The translations under genes and the position numbers were made by a program. Source: Paracoccus sp. SCSIO 75233 (GTDB lineage: Bacteria > Pseudomonadota > Alphaproteobacteria > Rhodobacterales > Rhodobacteraceae). From it: a DNA stretch of 64,000 nt. Under the pieces are notes generated by a model. That model was given only the letters and a program-made list of their open reading frames with translations, did not search any database and was not told where the DNA came from. Shown here in pieces: positions 45,212-57,265 of this stretch. Numbering within the stretch: position 1 is the first letter of the stretch; every line of letters begins with the position of its first letter. The stretch spans positions 1,984,001 to 2,048,000 of the forward strand of contig NZ_CP115757.1 in the NCBI RefSeq assembly GCF_027912675.1. The letters run 5' to 3'.

Positions 45212-47287
45212 TCAGCGGTCATGCGCCCACGGCCTCCTGCCCGTCCGCTGCGCGACGCTGTCCACACGCAGCAGGCCATTGTCGAAACGCAAGGAAATGG
45301 CCCCGCTGCGGCGCAGTCGGGTGGCATCGAAAACCTCGCACCCGCCTTGCAGAGGCGGAAGCGGCTGGTTTGAAACAATGATGTGAGCGGGCCGGCAGAG
45401 TTCACGCGCTGCCATCTCCGCCCCCTTCCCGGTCAGATGGATCACCTGAGCCTCACCGAATGACGCAGCCCGCTGCTTCGCGGGTCCGTGCCATGCCGTT
45501 CGGGACGCGGCCTCCACCTGAGAGGCGCTGTCACCATCCTTCTCCAGCCATTTCTGCACGGCAAATGCGCCGCCTTTCGGCTTGGAGACCGCTCTGCCCT
45601 GCTCCGTCACAAGACCGACGGCATCCCCCTCACGGGAGATCAGCAGCGCGGGCCGCAATGCCTGCTGCCAGGACAGAAAACCGAACCCGATAAGCGCCAT
45701 GCCCGGGAGCCAGCGCAGGTTTCGCCATGCCGGCCGATCCTTGCGGCTCAACACGGAAACGACGGCGCCGAAGCCGATCAGGGGCAGAACCCAGCGGCCC
45801 GGCTGCACGACATTGCTGACCGCGCCATCCAGCGACGCGACCCATTCACCGACCAGCAGCATCCACTGCGTACCAAGCCTCATGACCAACAGTGCCGGAT
45901 CTGCCAGTCCGACCGGTGCCAGAACCGCCGCAACCGCACCCATCGGCATGATCAGCGTTCCCGTCACCGGAATAACCAACAGATTGGCCAGAACGCCGTA
46001 ATGCGCCAGACGGCTGAAATGCGCCGCCGCTATCGGCGCGGTCGCTGCACCTGCCACCAGCGAGGTCACAAGCAGCATCAGGACTGGCCGCAGAAACCAC
46101 GGCAGCACCCTGCCCCATCTTTGCCACGGCGGGTAGATCAGGATCAGGGCAACCGTTGCAGCAAAGCTCATCTGGAAGCCCGGCGTCAGCAATGCCTCCG
46201 GCGCGAGTGCGAGAATGATCGTCGCCGCCAGCGCGACCGTGCGCAATGACAATGCACGCCGCCCGCAAATGACCGCGCCGAGCATCACCGTCACCATCAG
46301 AAAAGCACGTTCAGTCGCCACGCCGCCGCCGGATAGCCAAAGATAGGCAGCCGCCGCCAGGATCGCCCCGAACGCCGCCAGCCGATGTGCTGGCAGCGTC
46401 AAAGCCCGGCGCGTTATCGCCTGAAACCCGACGATCACGATTCGCAAGGCGGCAAACACGAACCCGGCCAACATGCCCATATGCAGCCCGGAAATTGAAA
46501 TGATGTGATAGAGATTGGCGTCCCGCATCATCCGGTTCGTCGCCTCGGCAATGCCGCTGCGATCCCCCGTCATCAGCGCGGCGGCCACTGCGCCCGCCTG
46601 TCCGCCGATGCGCCGCTGGATCTCCGCCGAAATGCTCATCCGCAGCCGATGCAGGCGCATTGCCCCGCCGTCCTGCGCCGGTTCGACAATCAAAACCGGC
46701 GTACGTGCGTAACCAATCGCGCCAAGTCCCTGAAACCACGCCGCACGGCGGAAATCGAACCCGCCCGGCTCCGCCGGTCCGGGTGGCGGGCCAAGATGGC
46801 CGGTCAGCATAACCCGCGTTCCCGGCGGCGGCTTGGCGGTCACACCCGCAGGCAAGGACACCCGCAGCTTGCGCGGTATCCGCTCCGGGGGGATGCGGGT
46901 CAGCCGGGGTTGGTCGAGCGTGATCCTGATCCGGTCGCGGGCGGAACGGTCAATCTTGATCACGCGCCCCTCTATCGGGCCGTAATAGCGAAACCTCAGC
47001 ACCGGACCATCGACATAGCCCGCGCGCATGCTGGTCAGCAGAAAACCCGCAGACAGAAACAGGAGCGCGAAGCCAAGAAGCCTCGCCCGCTCAGCGGCGA
47101 CCGGCTTACGGAAAAACCATAGCGATCCGCCCATGATCGCGGGTATTGCCGCCAAGGCGTTCGACAGCAGCCCCGGCTGCACCGGCAACGCGAACCAGAG
47201 CCCGATTCCGAGCGACATCCAGACCGGAGCCCAGGGCATCAACCCGGCATGTTCCACAAGGCCGCCACGCTTGCTGACGGTCGCCAT
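45212..47287 (-). CDS. ComEC/Rec2-family membrane protein
   Basis: A 691-aa protein. It has an N-terminal DUF4131/OB-like part (about 1-230, LRFRYYGPIEGRVIKIDRSARDRIRITLDQPRL), then the competence domain with ISISGLHMGMLAGFVFAALR, SGGGVATERAFLMVTVMLGAV and about eight membrane helices. This is the DNA-uptake channel of naturally competent bacteria. The C-terminal region (about 560-691) occupies the place of the metallo-beta-lactamase-like nuclease but lacks the HxHxDH metal motif, so catalytic DNA degradation is unlikely. It is divergent from gltX. Confidence 0.88.
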   Translation of the reverse strand: MATVSKRGGLVEHAGLMPWAPVWMSLGIGLWFALPVQPGLLSNALAAIPAIMGGSLWFFRKPVAAERARLLGFALLFLSAGFLLTSMRAGYVDGPVLRFRYYGPIEGRVIKIDRSARDRIRITLDQPRLTRIPPERIPRKLRVSLPAGVTAKPPPGTRVMLTGHLGPPPGPAEPGGFDFRRAAWFQGLGAIGYARTPVLIVEPAQDGGAMRLHRLRMSISAEIQRRIGGQAGAVAAALMTGDRSGIAEATNRMMRDANLYHIISISGLHMGMLAGFVFAALRIVIVGFQAITRRALTLPAHRLAAFGAILAAAAYLWLSGGGVATERAFLMVTVMLGAVICGRRALSLRTVALAATIILALAPEALLTPGFQMSFAATVALILIYPPWQRWGRVLPWFLRPVLMLLVTSLVAGAATAPIAAAHFSRLAHYGVLANLLVIPVTGTLIMPMGAVAAVLAPVGLADPALLVMRLGTQWMLLVGEWVASLDGAVSNVVQPGRWVLPLIGFGAVVSVLSRKDRPAWRNLRWLPGMALIGFGFLSWQQALRPALLISREGDAVGLVTEQGRAVSKPKGGAFAVQKWLEKDGDSASQVEAASRTAWHGPAKQRAASFGEAQVIHLTGKGAEMAARELCRPAHIIVSNQPLPPLQGGCEVFDATRLRRSGAISLRFDNGLLRVDSVAQRTGRRPWAHDR

Positions 47288-47397
47288 TCTTGTTCTTTCG
47301 CAGCCCCTTCGTTATCCCTGCGCCAACCGTAAACCCATTTCCCTTGCGAAAGGGTTAGCGCCCCTGCCGCGACCCTTGTTCCATTGAAAGGCCCGCC

Positions 47398-48780
47398 ATG
47401 ACCGACGCCGTCGTTACCCGCTTTGCGCCCTCTCCGACCGGATATCTGCATATCGGCGGCGCGCGCACCGCCCTGTTCAACTGGCTCTATGCGCGCGGAC
47501 GGGGCGGGAAATTCCTGCTGCGGATCGAGGATACGGATCGCGCCCGCTCGACCCCGGAAGCCACCGAAGCGATTCTGGACGGGCTGCGTTGGCTGGGGCT
47601 GGACTGGGACGGGGAACCGATCAGCCAGTTCGCCCGTGCCGAGCGTCACGCCGAGGTCGCGCGCGAAATGCTGGAAAACGGCCATGCCTATCGCTGCTAT
47701 GCCACCCCGGACGAGATCGCCGCGTGGCGCGAGGCGCATCCGAACCGACCCTTCCAGTCGCCCTGGCGCGACAAGGCCGATCAGCCCGATGCCCCTTTCG
47801 CCATCCGGCTGCGGGCTCCGCGTGAAGGCGAGACGGTGATTGCCGATGCCGTGCAGGGCGATGTTACCGTGCGCAATGATCAACTCGACGATATGGTCCT
47901 GCTGCGCAGCGACGGTACACCGACCTATATGCATGCCGTCGTTGTGGACGATCACGATATGGGCGTGACCCATATCATTCGCGGTGACGACCACCTGACG
48001 AACGCCGCGCGTCAGGCACAGGTCTATGACGCAATGGGCTGGGATCGCCCGGTTTTCGCCCATATCCCGCTGATTCACGGCACGGATGGCAAGAAACTGT
48101 CGAAGCGTCACGGCGCGGTCGGGCTGCATGAATATGCCGCTATGGGTTACCCCGCAGCCGCGATGCGCAATTATCTGGCACGCCTTGGCTGGGCGCATGG
48201 CGATGATGAGCTGTTTGACGATGCCCAAGCGCGCGCGTGGTTCGATCTGGACGGTATCGGACGCGCCCCGGCCCGGCTGGATTTCAAGAAACTCGACCAC
48301 GTCTCCGGCTGGCATATCGGCCAGATGGATGACGCGACGTTGTTGAAAGAAATCGCCGCCTTCCGCGCCGCCAACAACGAGCCGCCGCTGACGGAAACGC
48401 AGCTCGCCCGCATCACACCGATCCTTCCTGCGTTGAAAGAAAAGGCAAAAAACCTGCCCGGCCTTCTGGAACAGGCCCATTTCGCCCTCATCGACCGCCC
48501 CATCGAACCGGATGAAAAGGCGGCAAAAAACCTCGATCCGGTATCCATTGGTATGCTGTCGGAATTGACTGCCGCACTGCAGCATGCTACGTGGTCCCGA
48601 GAAGAGTTGGAGCAGGCTGCGAAGACAGTTGCAGAGACTCACGGGCTGGGCCTCGGAAAGGTCGCGGCACCGTTGCGGGCTGCCCTGGCTGGGAAAACCT
48701 CTACCCCCAGCGTGTTCGATATGATGCTTGCGCTTGGCCGCGACGAGGCCCTTGCGCGACTGCAAGATCAGGCGGGCTGA
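47398..48780 (+). CDS. gltX: Glutamyl-tRNA synthetase
   Basis: A 460-aa class I synthetase. It shows [25 protein letters not shown] (HIGH-type motif HIGG), [33 protein letters not shown], and KMSKS-type [14 protein letters not shown] helical anticodon domain extends from about 330. Alphaproteobacteria often carry two gltX genes, one forming Glu-tRNA(Gln) for GatCAB; which one this is cannot be judged here. Lys/Gly-rich ribosome site GAAAGG precedes ATG. Confidence 0.95.
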   Translation: MTDAVVTRFAPSPTGYLHIGGARTALFNWLYARGRGGKFLLRIEDTDRARSTPEATEAILDGLRWLGLDWDGEPISQFARAERHAEVAREMLENGHAYRCYATPDEIAAWREAHPNRPFQSPWRDKADQPDAPFAIRLRAPREGETVIADAVQGDVTVRNDQLDDMVLLRSDGTPTYMHAVVVDDHDMGVTHIIRGDDHLTNAARQAQVYDAMGWDRPVFAHIPLIHGTDGKKLSKRHGAVGLHEYAAMGYPAAAMRNYLARLGWAHGDDELFDDAQARAWFDLDGIGRAPARLDFKKLDHVSGWHIGQMDDATLLKEIAAFRAANNEPPLTETQLARITPILPALKEKAKNLPGLLEQAHFALIDRPIEPDEKAAKNLDPVSIGMLSELTAALQHATWSREELEQAAKTVAETHGLGLGKVAAPLRAALAGKTSTPSVFDMMLALGRDEALARLQDQAG

Positions 48781-48835
48781 GCCCGTTCCCATCCCCGACG
48801 CCTCATCGCGTCGGCCCAAGCGAAGGAAACCGGAA

Positions 48836-50128
48836 ATGGCTGACACTAAACCTGCGGTCCTGTCTGTCTACGGCAAGGAAATTGAGCTTCCCGTACTGAC
48901 ACCGACGGCTGGCCCGGAATGCGTCGACATTCGAAAACTTTACGGTCAGGGCGACGTTTTCACCTATGACCCGGGCTTCACCTCTACCGCATCCTGCGAT
49001 TCCGCCATCACCTTTATCGACGGCGACAAGGGCGAGCTTTGGTATCGCGGCTATCCGATCGAACAACTCGCGGACGGCTCTCACTATCTGGAAGTCTGCT
49101 ACCTGCTGCTTTACGGCGAACTGCCGAGCAAGGAGCAGCTTGATGATTTCGAGCGTCGCGTGACCCGTCACACGATGGTTCATGAGCAGATGCACAATTT
49201 CTTCCGCGGGTTCCGCCGCGATGCGCACCCGATGGCGACAATGGTCGGCGTTGTCGGCGCAATGTCGGCCTTCTACCACGATTCGACCGATATCGGTGAC
49301 CCGTGGCAGCGCGAAGTCGCCTCCATCCGGCTGATCGCGAAGCTGCCCACGATTGCTGCGATGGCGTATAAATATTCCATCGGGCAGCCCTTCGTGTATC
49401 CGCGCAACGATCTCGATTACGCGTCGAACTTCCTGCATATGTGTTTCGCCGTCCCGGCAGAGGAATATAAGGTCGATCCGGCGCTCGCGCGCGCCATGGA
49501 CCGGATCTTCACGCTTCACGCCGATCACGAGCAGAACGCTTCGACCTCCACCGTACGCCTCGCCGGTTCCTCGGGCGCGAACCCGTTTGCCTGCATCGCG
49601 GCAGGGATTGCCTGCCTGTGGGGGCCTGCGCATGGCGGCGCCAACCAGGCCTGTCTGGAAATGCTGCGCGAAATTGGCAGCGTCGACCGCATCCCGGAAT
49701 ATATCGCCCGCGCCAAGGACAAGGACGATCCGTTCCGCCTGATGGGCTTCGGTCACCGCGTCTACAAGAATTTCGATCCGCGTGCGAAGGTGATGAAGGA
49801 ATCGGCTGACGAGGTTCTGGAACTGCTCGGCGTTGAGGATAACGAGACGCTGAAAGTCGCCAAGGAGCTTGAGCGGATCGCCCTTGAGGACGAATATTTC
49901 GTCGAGAAGAAGCTCTATCCGAACGTGGACTTCTACTCCGGCATCATTCTGGAGGCTATGGGCTTCCCGACCTCGATGTTCACCCCGATCTTCGCGCTGT
50001 CGCGCACCGTCGGCTGGATTTCGCAGTGGAAGGAGATGCTGTCGGACCCGCAGGCCAAGATCGGCCGTCCGCGTCAGCTTTATGTCGGCGAGGGCAAACG
50101 CGACTATATCCCGGTCGAAAAACGCTGA
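48836..50128 (+). CDS. gltA: Citrate synthase
   Basis: A 430-aa type II citrate synthase opening the TCA cycle. It shows [87 protein letters not shown] and [18 protein letters not shown] with the catalytic His and Asp residues. ATG 48836 follows AAGGAAACC; the longer open frame is not family-like. It is followed by a strong terminator and lies 55 bp after gltX. Confidence 0.96.
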   Translation: MADTKPAVLSVYGKEIELPVLTPTAGPECVDIRKLYGQGDVFTYDPGFTSTASCDSAITFIDGDKGELWYRGYPIEQLADGSHYLEVCYLLLYGELPSKEQLDDFERRVTRHTMVHEQMHNFFRGFRRDAHPMATMVGVVGAMSAFYHDSTDIGDPWQREVASIRLIAKLPTIAAMAYKYSIGQPFVYPRNDLDYASNFLHMCFAVPAEEYKVDPALARAMDRIFTLHADHEQNASTSTVRLAGSSGANPFACIAAGIACLWGPAHGGANQACLEMLREIGSVDRIPEYIARAKDKDDPFRLMGFGHRVYKNFDPRAKVMKESADEVLELLGVEDNETLKVAKELERIALEDEYFVEKKLYPNVDFYSGIILEAMGFPTSMFTPIFALSRTVGWISQWKEMLSDPQAKIGRPRQLYVGEGKRDYIPVEKR

Positions 50129-50150
50129 ACGGCGGGTATCAGCAACAAAG

Positions 50151-50184
50151 AAACGGCCCCGGTATTCCGGGGCCGTTTTCTTTT
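50151..50184 (+). terminator. Intrinsic terminator of gltA
   Basis: A 12-bp stem AAACGGCCCCGG/CCGGGGCCGTTT with loop TATT is followed by TCTTTT. Confidence 0.93.
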
Positions 50185-50194
50185 GTATTCTGGA

Positions 50195-50224
50195 AATGAA
50201 AAGCGCCGCCCAAAGGGGCGGCGC
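50195..50224 (-). terminator. Intrinsic terminator of bioY
   Basis: On the minus strand a 9-bp stem GCGCCGCCC/GGGCGGCGC (50203-50211 with 50216-50224) is followed by TTTTCATTTCC, 24 bp beyond the bioY stop. Confidence 0.85.
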
Positions 50225-50247
50225 GCTATTTTCGCCCTATGGCTCGA

Positions 50248-50805
50248 TCAGCGGCGGTTGAACAGCGCCCAGCCACCTTTGACCGCCATCGCGGCAATCA
50301 CGGCTTTCACGACAGCACCGATCAGGAACGGGACGGCGCCCGCCATGACTGCAGCTTGCCAGCCCATGCCGGTGACGAGTTTCAGACCCAGCACGCCCGG
50401 GACGAACAGCAGAAGCGCCGGAATGAACGCAGCGAGGAACAGCTTGCCGAAGCCCCGATCAAAGCCACGCTCAACCAGCCAGCCGGTCAGCCAGGCCATG
50501 CCGACAAAGCCGATCAGGAAGCCAGTGGTCGGCCCCATCATGTAGGGCAGTCCGCCGCCGCCATTCGAGAAGACCGGAAGCCCGACAGCACCTTCGGCCA
50601 GATAAGCGATCAGCGTGACCGCCGCCAGACGCGAGCCATAGGTCAGCCCGATCAGGGAAATGGCAAGGGTTTGCAACGTCATCGGAACAGGGAACATGGG
50701 CACCGAAGCCTGTGCCGACAGCGCCAGAAGCATCGTACCCGCCAAAACGAGCATCACGTTTCTGGTCAGTGAGCGGCCCGGAAGCGCAGCTTGCGAAAGT
50801 GTCAT
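50248..50805 (-). CDS. bioY: Biotin transporter BioY
   Basis: A 185-aa S-component with six hydrophobic helices. It shows SVPMFPVPMTLQTLAISLIGLTYGSRLAAVTLIAYLAEGAVGLPVFSNGGGGLPYMMGPTTGFLIGFVGMAWLTGWLVERGFDR, the BioY signature. It binds biotin and in many alphaproteobacteria works alone or with BioMN. No bioMN genes lie nearby. It is transcribed singly, divergent from the SDR gene. Confidence 0.95.
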   Translation of the reverse strand: MTLSQAALPGRSLTRNVMLVLAGTMLLALSAQASVPMFPVPMTLQTLAISLIGLTYGSRLAAVTLIAYLAEGAVGLPVFSNGGGGLPYMMGPTTGFLIGFVGMAWLTGWLVERGFDRGFGKLFLAAFIPALLLFVPGVLGLKLVTGMGWQAAVMAGAVPFLIGAVVKAVIAAMAVKGGWALFNRR

Positions 50806-50920
50806 CTATATGTCCTCTGCTTGGATATTCACATTCGCACGATTTTGACCGTTCCAGTATGAAAGTCAATCTTCCCGGCAGTGCTTGCAGTCCCTTGGCC
50901 GCTATGCAAAAGCAATCGGC

Positions 50921-51583
50921 ATGAACAAAAGCAGTCAAAAACTGGCACTGGTGACGGGCGCATCGCGTGGGCTGGGCACAGCCCTGGCTCAGGCTCTGGC
51001 AAAGCGCGAATACCATATCATTGCTGTCGCCCGAACCACAGGCGCATTGGAAGAACTGGACGACCGCATCCGGGCCGCAGGAGGGCAAGCTCCGACACTC
51101 GCGCCGATGGATGTCACGGAACCGCAAGCCATGATGCAACTGGTGAAAGCGATTGCGGAACGCTGGGGCGGGCTTGACCTGTGGGCGCATTGCGCGATCT
51201 TCGCCGCGCCGCTGACCCCTGCCGGCCATGTCGATGGCAAGGATCTGGCAAAGTCGCTCGCGATCAATGTCACGGCAACGCAAAACCTGATCGGTCTTGT
51301 CGAACCGCTGTTACAGGCGCGCAGCGGCACCGCCATAATCCCGGATGATCCACGCGCCGGAGAGAAATTCTTCGCCGCTTATGGTGCAAGCAAAGCCGCG
51401 CAGATGGCGCTGGCCCGGAGCTGGCAGGCGGAATCGGAACGGCTCGGCCCGCGCGTTATAATGCCGCAGCCTGCACCGATGCCGACGGCAACACGCGCCC
51501 GCTTCTTTCCCGGGGAAAACCGCGATCCGCTGTCAAGCTGCGAGGCAGAGGCCGAAAAGATCATCGCCGGGTTGCAAGACTAA
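50921..51583 (+). CDS. Degenerate short-chain dehydrogenase/reductase family protein
   Basis: A 220-aa Rossmann protein. The cofactor motif TGASRGLG (T-G-x3-G-x-G) and the catalytic YGASK (Y-x3-K) are intact. The structural NNAG is replaced by AHCAIFAAPL, and the catalytic Ser strand reads GTAIIPDDPRAG, without an evident Ser. Activity may therefore be altered or lost. ATG 50921 (MNKSSQKLALVTGAS) is preferred to the upstream in-frame ATG 50885. It is convergent with the lectin-like gene (8 bp). Substrate unknown. Confidence 0.75.
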   Translation: MNKSSQKLALVTGASRGLGTALAQALAKREYHIIAVARTTGALEELDDRIRAAGGQAPTLAPMDVTEPQAMMQLVKAIAERWGGLDLWAHCAIFAAPLTPAGHVDGKDLAKSLAINVTATQNLIGLVEPLLQARSGTAIIPDDPRAGEKFFAAYGASKAAQMALARSWQAESERLGPRVIMPQPAPMPTATRARFFPGENRDPLSSCEAEAEKIIAGLQD

Positions 51584-51591
51584 CTGAGGCG

Positions 51592-51945
51592 TCAGGTTTC
51601 CCACCCATCAACGTGGTCTACCGCGCCGATCGCCATCCACTGCGCCCGCGCACGCGCGATCTGCGTATCACCCCATGTCCGGAACACGATGGTGAAACCT
51701 TCGCGGTTCACCTCATCCGCCCTGATATCAAGACGTTGATTGGCTTTTGTATCGATATCCCACATCGATAGCCCGACCGTGACAACCGGCGGCGACCGAA
51801 ACGCGTCCTTAAACCGGACTTCCACGCGCTTCTCGCGCTCGCCCCGCCCGGACCACATTTCACCGCCGTTCTCAAAATGCGAGAACAGCAGGACTTCGCC
51901 GTTCAGAATACCGACCGAATGCGGACTCACAAGATACATGCGCAC
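51592..51945 (-). CDS. H-type lectin domain protein
   Basis: A 117-aa protein. The C-terminal region EVRFKDAFRSPPVVTVGLSMWDIDTKANQRLDIRADEVNREGFTIVFRTWGDTQIARARAQWMAIG matches the H-type lectin pattern (F...PP.V.VGL...D...N.R......V...GFT..F.TW.DT....W). These domains bind GalNAc-type sugars in eukaryotes and occur in scattered bacteria. No signal peptide is visible. Location between an SDR and the atp operon gives no clue to its role. Confidence 0.75.
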   Translation of the reverse strand: MRMYLVSPHSVGILNGEVLLFSHFENGGEMWSGRGEREKRVEVRFKDAFRSPPVVTVGLSMWDIDTKANQRLDIRADEVNREGFTIVFRTWGDTQIARARAQWMAIGAVDHVDGWET

Positions 51946-51967
51946 CCTCGCTGTCGCTTAAAAAGCG

Positions 51968-52003
51968 AGAAAAAAATGGCCCCGAAGAAACCCTCGGAGC
52001 CAT
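51968..52003 (-). terminator. Intrinsic terminator of the atp operon
   Basis: On the minus strand, a stem of TGGC/GCCA plus CCGA/TCGG (one mismatch) is followed by ATTTTTTTCTC, 26 bp beyond the atpC stop. Confidence 0.8.
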
Positions 52004-52028
52004 TAGCCGAAAAGACGGATCAGATCAA

Positions 52029-52484
52029 TCAGTCAGGGAAATTCGCCGAGTTCGGATCGAGCCCGATATGGGCGCCCAATGCTTCCATGTCGGCAAGCAG
52101 CTTCGCGGCCGCAGCGACAACACCTGCCGCCGCACCTTGCTGCTCTTCCCGCTGCTCCGCCGCTTTCTTCTTCCGCAGGGCAGCACGCATCATTTCGTCG
52201 AAAGCGTCCTGATCCATATCTTCGCGCTTGCGACCGATTTCGGCCAGAAGCGAGACGGATTCGCCGTTGATTTCGGCAAAGCCGCCCGAGATCGCGAATT
52301 CCGATTCCGTGCCTTTGTCGTCGATCACCGTGACCAGACCGGGGCGCAGGTTGACGATGGCGGGCGCATGGCCCGGCATCGCCGTCAGATCGCCATCCTC
52401 GCCTGGCAGGCGGACCTCACGCACGGGAACGGACAGCAGGTTCCGTTCCGGCGCGACAAGGTCGAACTGCATGGTGTCAGCCAT
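52029..52484 (-). CDS. atpC: ATP synthase F1 epsilon subunit
   Basis: A 151-aa epsilon subunit. The N-terminal beta-sandwich (MQFDLVAPERNLLSVPVREVRLPGEDGDLTAMPGHAPAIVNLRPGLVTV) is followed by a helical hairpin. An Ala-rich C-terminal tail (about 110-140) replaces part of the usual inhibitory helix. Last gene of the operon, 9 bp after atpD. Confidence 0.95.
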   Translation of the reverse strand: MADTMQFDLVAPERNLLSVPVREVRLPGEDGDLTAMPGHAPAIVNLRPGLVTVIDDKGTESEFAISGGFAEINGESVSLLAEIGRKREDMDQDAFDEMMRAALRKKKAAEQREEQQGAAAGVVAAAAKLLADMEALGAHIGLDPNSANFPD

Positions 52485-52493
52485 GATCCCCCC

Positions 52494-54828
<2,335 letters not shown>

Positions 54829-54840
54829 CTATCCCTCCTC

Positions 54841-56376
54841 TCAGGCGCGGGTGTTGTTGTAAGCGTCCAGAGCAGCCTTGATCGCGTCTTCCAGATCACC
54901 GGCGACCTTGCGGTCATTGGTGGTGATATCGTCCAGAAGATCGGCCTTCTGGTTGCGCAGATACTGGATCAGACCCTGCTCCCAGGCCACGACGTCGCCA
55001 ACCGGGATGTCGTCAACATAGCCGTGCGTACCGGCATAGATGACGATCACGATCTCGGCGTTCGTCAGCGGCTGGTATTGCGGCTGCTTCATCAGCTCCG
55101 TCAGGCGCGCGCCGCGGTTCAGCAGCTTCTGAGTCGCGGCATCGAGGTCGGAGCCGAACTGCGCGAAGGCCGCCATTTCGCGATACTGCGCCAGTTCCAG
55201 CTTGACCGGACCGGCGACCGATTTCATCGCCTTGGTCTGGGCCGACGAACCCACACGCGACACCGACAGACCAGTGTTCACGGCCGGGCGGATACCCTGG
55301 AAGAACAGATCGGTTTCGAGGAAGATCTGGCCGTCGGTGATCGAGATCACGTTGGTCGGGATATAGGCCGACACGTCACCCGCCTGAGTTTCGATGATCG
55401 GCAGCGCGGTCAGCGAGCCGCCGCCATAGTTCTCGTTCAGCTTCGCCGAACGCTCCAGCAGGCGGGAGTGCAGATAGAAAACGTCACCCGGATAGGCTTC
55501 ACGTCCCGGCGGACGGCGCAGCAGCAGCGACATCTGACGATAGGCGACGGCCTGTTTGGACAGATCGTCATAGATGATCAGCGCGTCCATGCCATTGTCG
55601 CGGAAATACTCGCCCATAGCGGTGGCGGAGTACGGGGCGAGATACTGCATCGGTGCCGGGTCAGACGCGGTCGCGGCGACAACGATGGAGTATTCCATCG
55701 CGCCGGTCTCTTCCAGCTTCTGCACCAGCTGGGCCACGGTCGAACGCTTCTGACCGACGGCGACATAAATGCAGTGCAGCGTTTTCACGCCATCCGCCTC
55801 GCGGCCATTATAGTTCTTCTGGTTCAGCATCGCGTCCAGAGCCACGGCGGTCTTGCCGGTCTGACGGTCGCCGATGATCAGTTCCCGCTGGCCACGGCCA
55901 ACCGGGATCATGGCGTCGATGGCTTTCAGCCCGGTCGCCATCGGCTCATGCACCGATTTCCGCGGCATGATGCCCGGCGCTTTGACGTCGGCCACGGCCA
56001 TCGTCGGATTGTCGATCGGGCCCTTGCCGTCAATCGGATTGCCAAGCGCGTCCACGACGCGACCCAGCAGGCCCTTGCCGGTCGGCACTTCCACGATGGA
56101 GTTCGTGCGCTTGACGGTGTCGCCTTCCTTGATGTCGCGGTCGTCACCGAAGATAACCACACCGACGTTGTCGGTTTCGAGGTTCAGCACCATCCCGCGG
56201 ATACCGCCGGGGAATTCGACCATCTCGCCGGCCTGCACCTTGTCGAGACCGTAGACGCGGGCAATCCCGTCACCGACCGACAGCACCTGGCCCACTTCGG
56301 CCACTTCGGCATCCTGACCGAAGTTCTTGATCTGATCCTTGAGGATCGCCGAAATTTCGGCAGCCTGGATTCCCAT
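54841..56376 (-). CDS. atpA: ATP synthase F1 alpha subunit
   Basis: A 511-aa subunit. It shows [15 protein letters not shown] at the delta-contact N-terminus, [10 protein letters not shown], Walker [107 protein letters not shown] and VGLSV-type [13 protein letters not shown]. Start overlaps the atpH stop by one base. Confidence 0.97.
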   Translation of the reverse strand: MGIQAAEISAILKDQIKNFGQDAEVAEVGQVLSVGDGIARVYGLDKVQAGEMVEFPGGIRGMVLNLETDNVGVVIFGDDRDIKEGDTVKRTNSIVEVPTGKGLLGRVVDALGNPIDGKGPIDNPTMAVADVKAPGIMPRKSVHEPMATGLKAIDAMIPVGRGQRELIIGDRQTGKTAVALDAMLNQKNYNGREADGVKTLHCIYVAVGQKRSTVAQLVQKLEETGAMEYSIVVAATASDPAPMQYLAPYSATAMGEYFRDNGMDALIIYDDLSKQAVAYRQMSLLLRRPPGREAYPGDVFYLHSRLLERSAKLNENYGGGSLTALPIIETQAGDVSAYIPTNVISITDGQIFLETDLFFQGIRPAVNTGLSVSRVGSSAQTKAMKSVAGPVKLELAQYREMAAFAQFGSDLDAATQKLLNRGARLTELMKQPQYQPLTNAEIVIVIYAGTHGYVDDIPVGDVVAWEQGLIQYLRNQKADLLDDITTNDRKVAGDLEDAIKAALDAYNNTRA

Positions 56377-56942
56377 TATCCGACCTCTTTCATAGCATTC
56401 TGAAGGGAAGCGAGCTTGGATTTGATCGAACTGTCGATCATCTGCGAGCCCAGCTTGACAATCATGCCGCCGATAAGGCTGTCATCGACGCGTGCATTGA
56501 GTTTAACCGTCTTGCCCGATTTCTCGGCCAGCGTGTCGGTCAGACGCTTTTTCTGTTCGTCGCTCAGTTCGGTTGCGGACACCACATCCGCCGTCACCTC
56601 ACCCCGTTCGTCAGCGATCAGCGCGCGAAGCTGGCCGACGAATTGCGGCAAGGTGAACAGACGGCGGTTCTGCGCCATCAGTTTCAGCGTATTCGCCAGC
56701 GGACCCGAAAGGCCCATCTTCTCGGCAAGGGCGGCGATGCCCTTGCCCTGCTGATCACGGCTGTAGATCGGCGAGGCAATCAGATCGCGCAGAGCATCGC
56801 TTTCGTCCAGTGCGGCACCGAGATCGTCGATTTGCGACGCAAGCTGGTCGACCCCCCCCGATTCCTTGACGATGTCGAACAATGCCTGCGCATAGCGCCC
56901 GGCGATCGAGGCGGAAATCGAAGCGGAGTTTGCCACGGTCAT
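56376..56942 (-). CDS. atpH: ATP synthase delta subunit (OSCP-like)
   Basis: A 188-aa stator subunit. It shows [79 protein letters not shown] and [48 protein letters not shown] 56942 ([10 protein letters not shown]) is preferred to the in-frame ATG 57029, which would add an Arg/Pro-rich tail. First gene of atpHAGDC; the F0 genes are not in this window, as usual in alphaproteobacteria. Confidence 0.95.
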   Translation of the reverse strand: MTVANSASISASIAGRYAQALFDIVKESGGVDQLASQIDDLGAALDESDALRDLIASPIYSRDQQGKGIAALAEKMGLSGPLANTLKLMAQNRRLFTLPQFVGQLRALIADERGEVTADVVSATELSDEQKKRLTDTLAEKSGKTVKLNARVDDSLIGGMIVKLGSQMIDSSIKSKLASLQNAMKEVG

Positions 56943-57265
56943 CCTTCCGGTTAGCGCGTAGCCCCGCTGGCAGGCCGCCATGAAGGGCGGTCGGTCGCGG
57001 GGCGTGCGGGTCCTGGGGCCGACGATCACCGGCCCGTTATCTCGGGGTGGTCTCTAGCAATTGTTTTCCGCACCCGCAACCGCCTTGAAGCAGGGTTTCA
57101 CAGTGTTTTTGATCCGGAGTTCGGTGTTTGACGCTGCAGCACAGCAATCGGCGACAGGGTTTCACGCCCGCAGCCATGTGAATCCGTTTATTTTGCAGGC
57201 GCGGCAACTCTTTCCGATGCGTCACGACGCGGCGCGACAAAAAACCGATTTGTCGGGCGATTTCG
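56943..57265. other. Gene-free gap between atpH and the methyltransferase gene
   Basis: This 323-bp stretch contains the likely atp promoter (57051-57079). It also holds a stem-loop CGACAAA/TTTGTCG (57235-57241 with 57249-57255) 11 bp beyond the methyltransferase stop, which on the minus strand has T-rich sequence only in its loop. A long atp leader of about 100 nt is implied. I see no coding frame with family-like sequence. Confidence 0.6.
57051..57079 (-). promoter_or_regulatory. Candidate promoter of the atp operon
   Basis: On the minus strand TTGCGG (57074-57079) and TAGAGA (57051-57056) are separated by 17 bp, giving a start near 57044 and a leader of about 100 nt before atpH. Confidence 0.35.

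Noticed and set aside
50801..50814. BioR-like operator (TCATCTATAT resembles TTATNNATAA) at the bioY start
   Set aside because: Two of ten positions mismatch, including the palindromic ends, and the site overlaps the start codon, so it is likely chance.
57037..57240. 67-codon minus-strand frame between atpH and the methyltransferase
   Set aside because: It has no ribosome site or recognisable motif, has Cys/Arg-rich composition, and sits in the probable atp promoter and leader.
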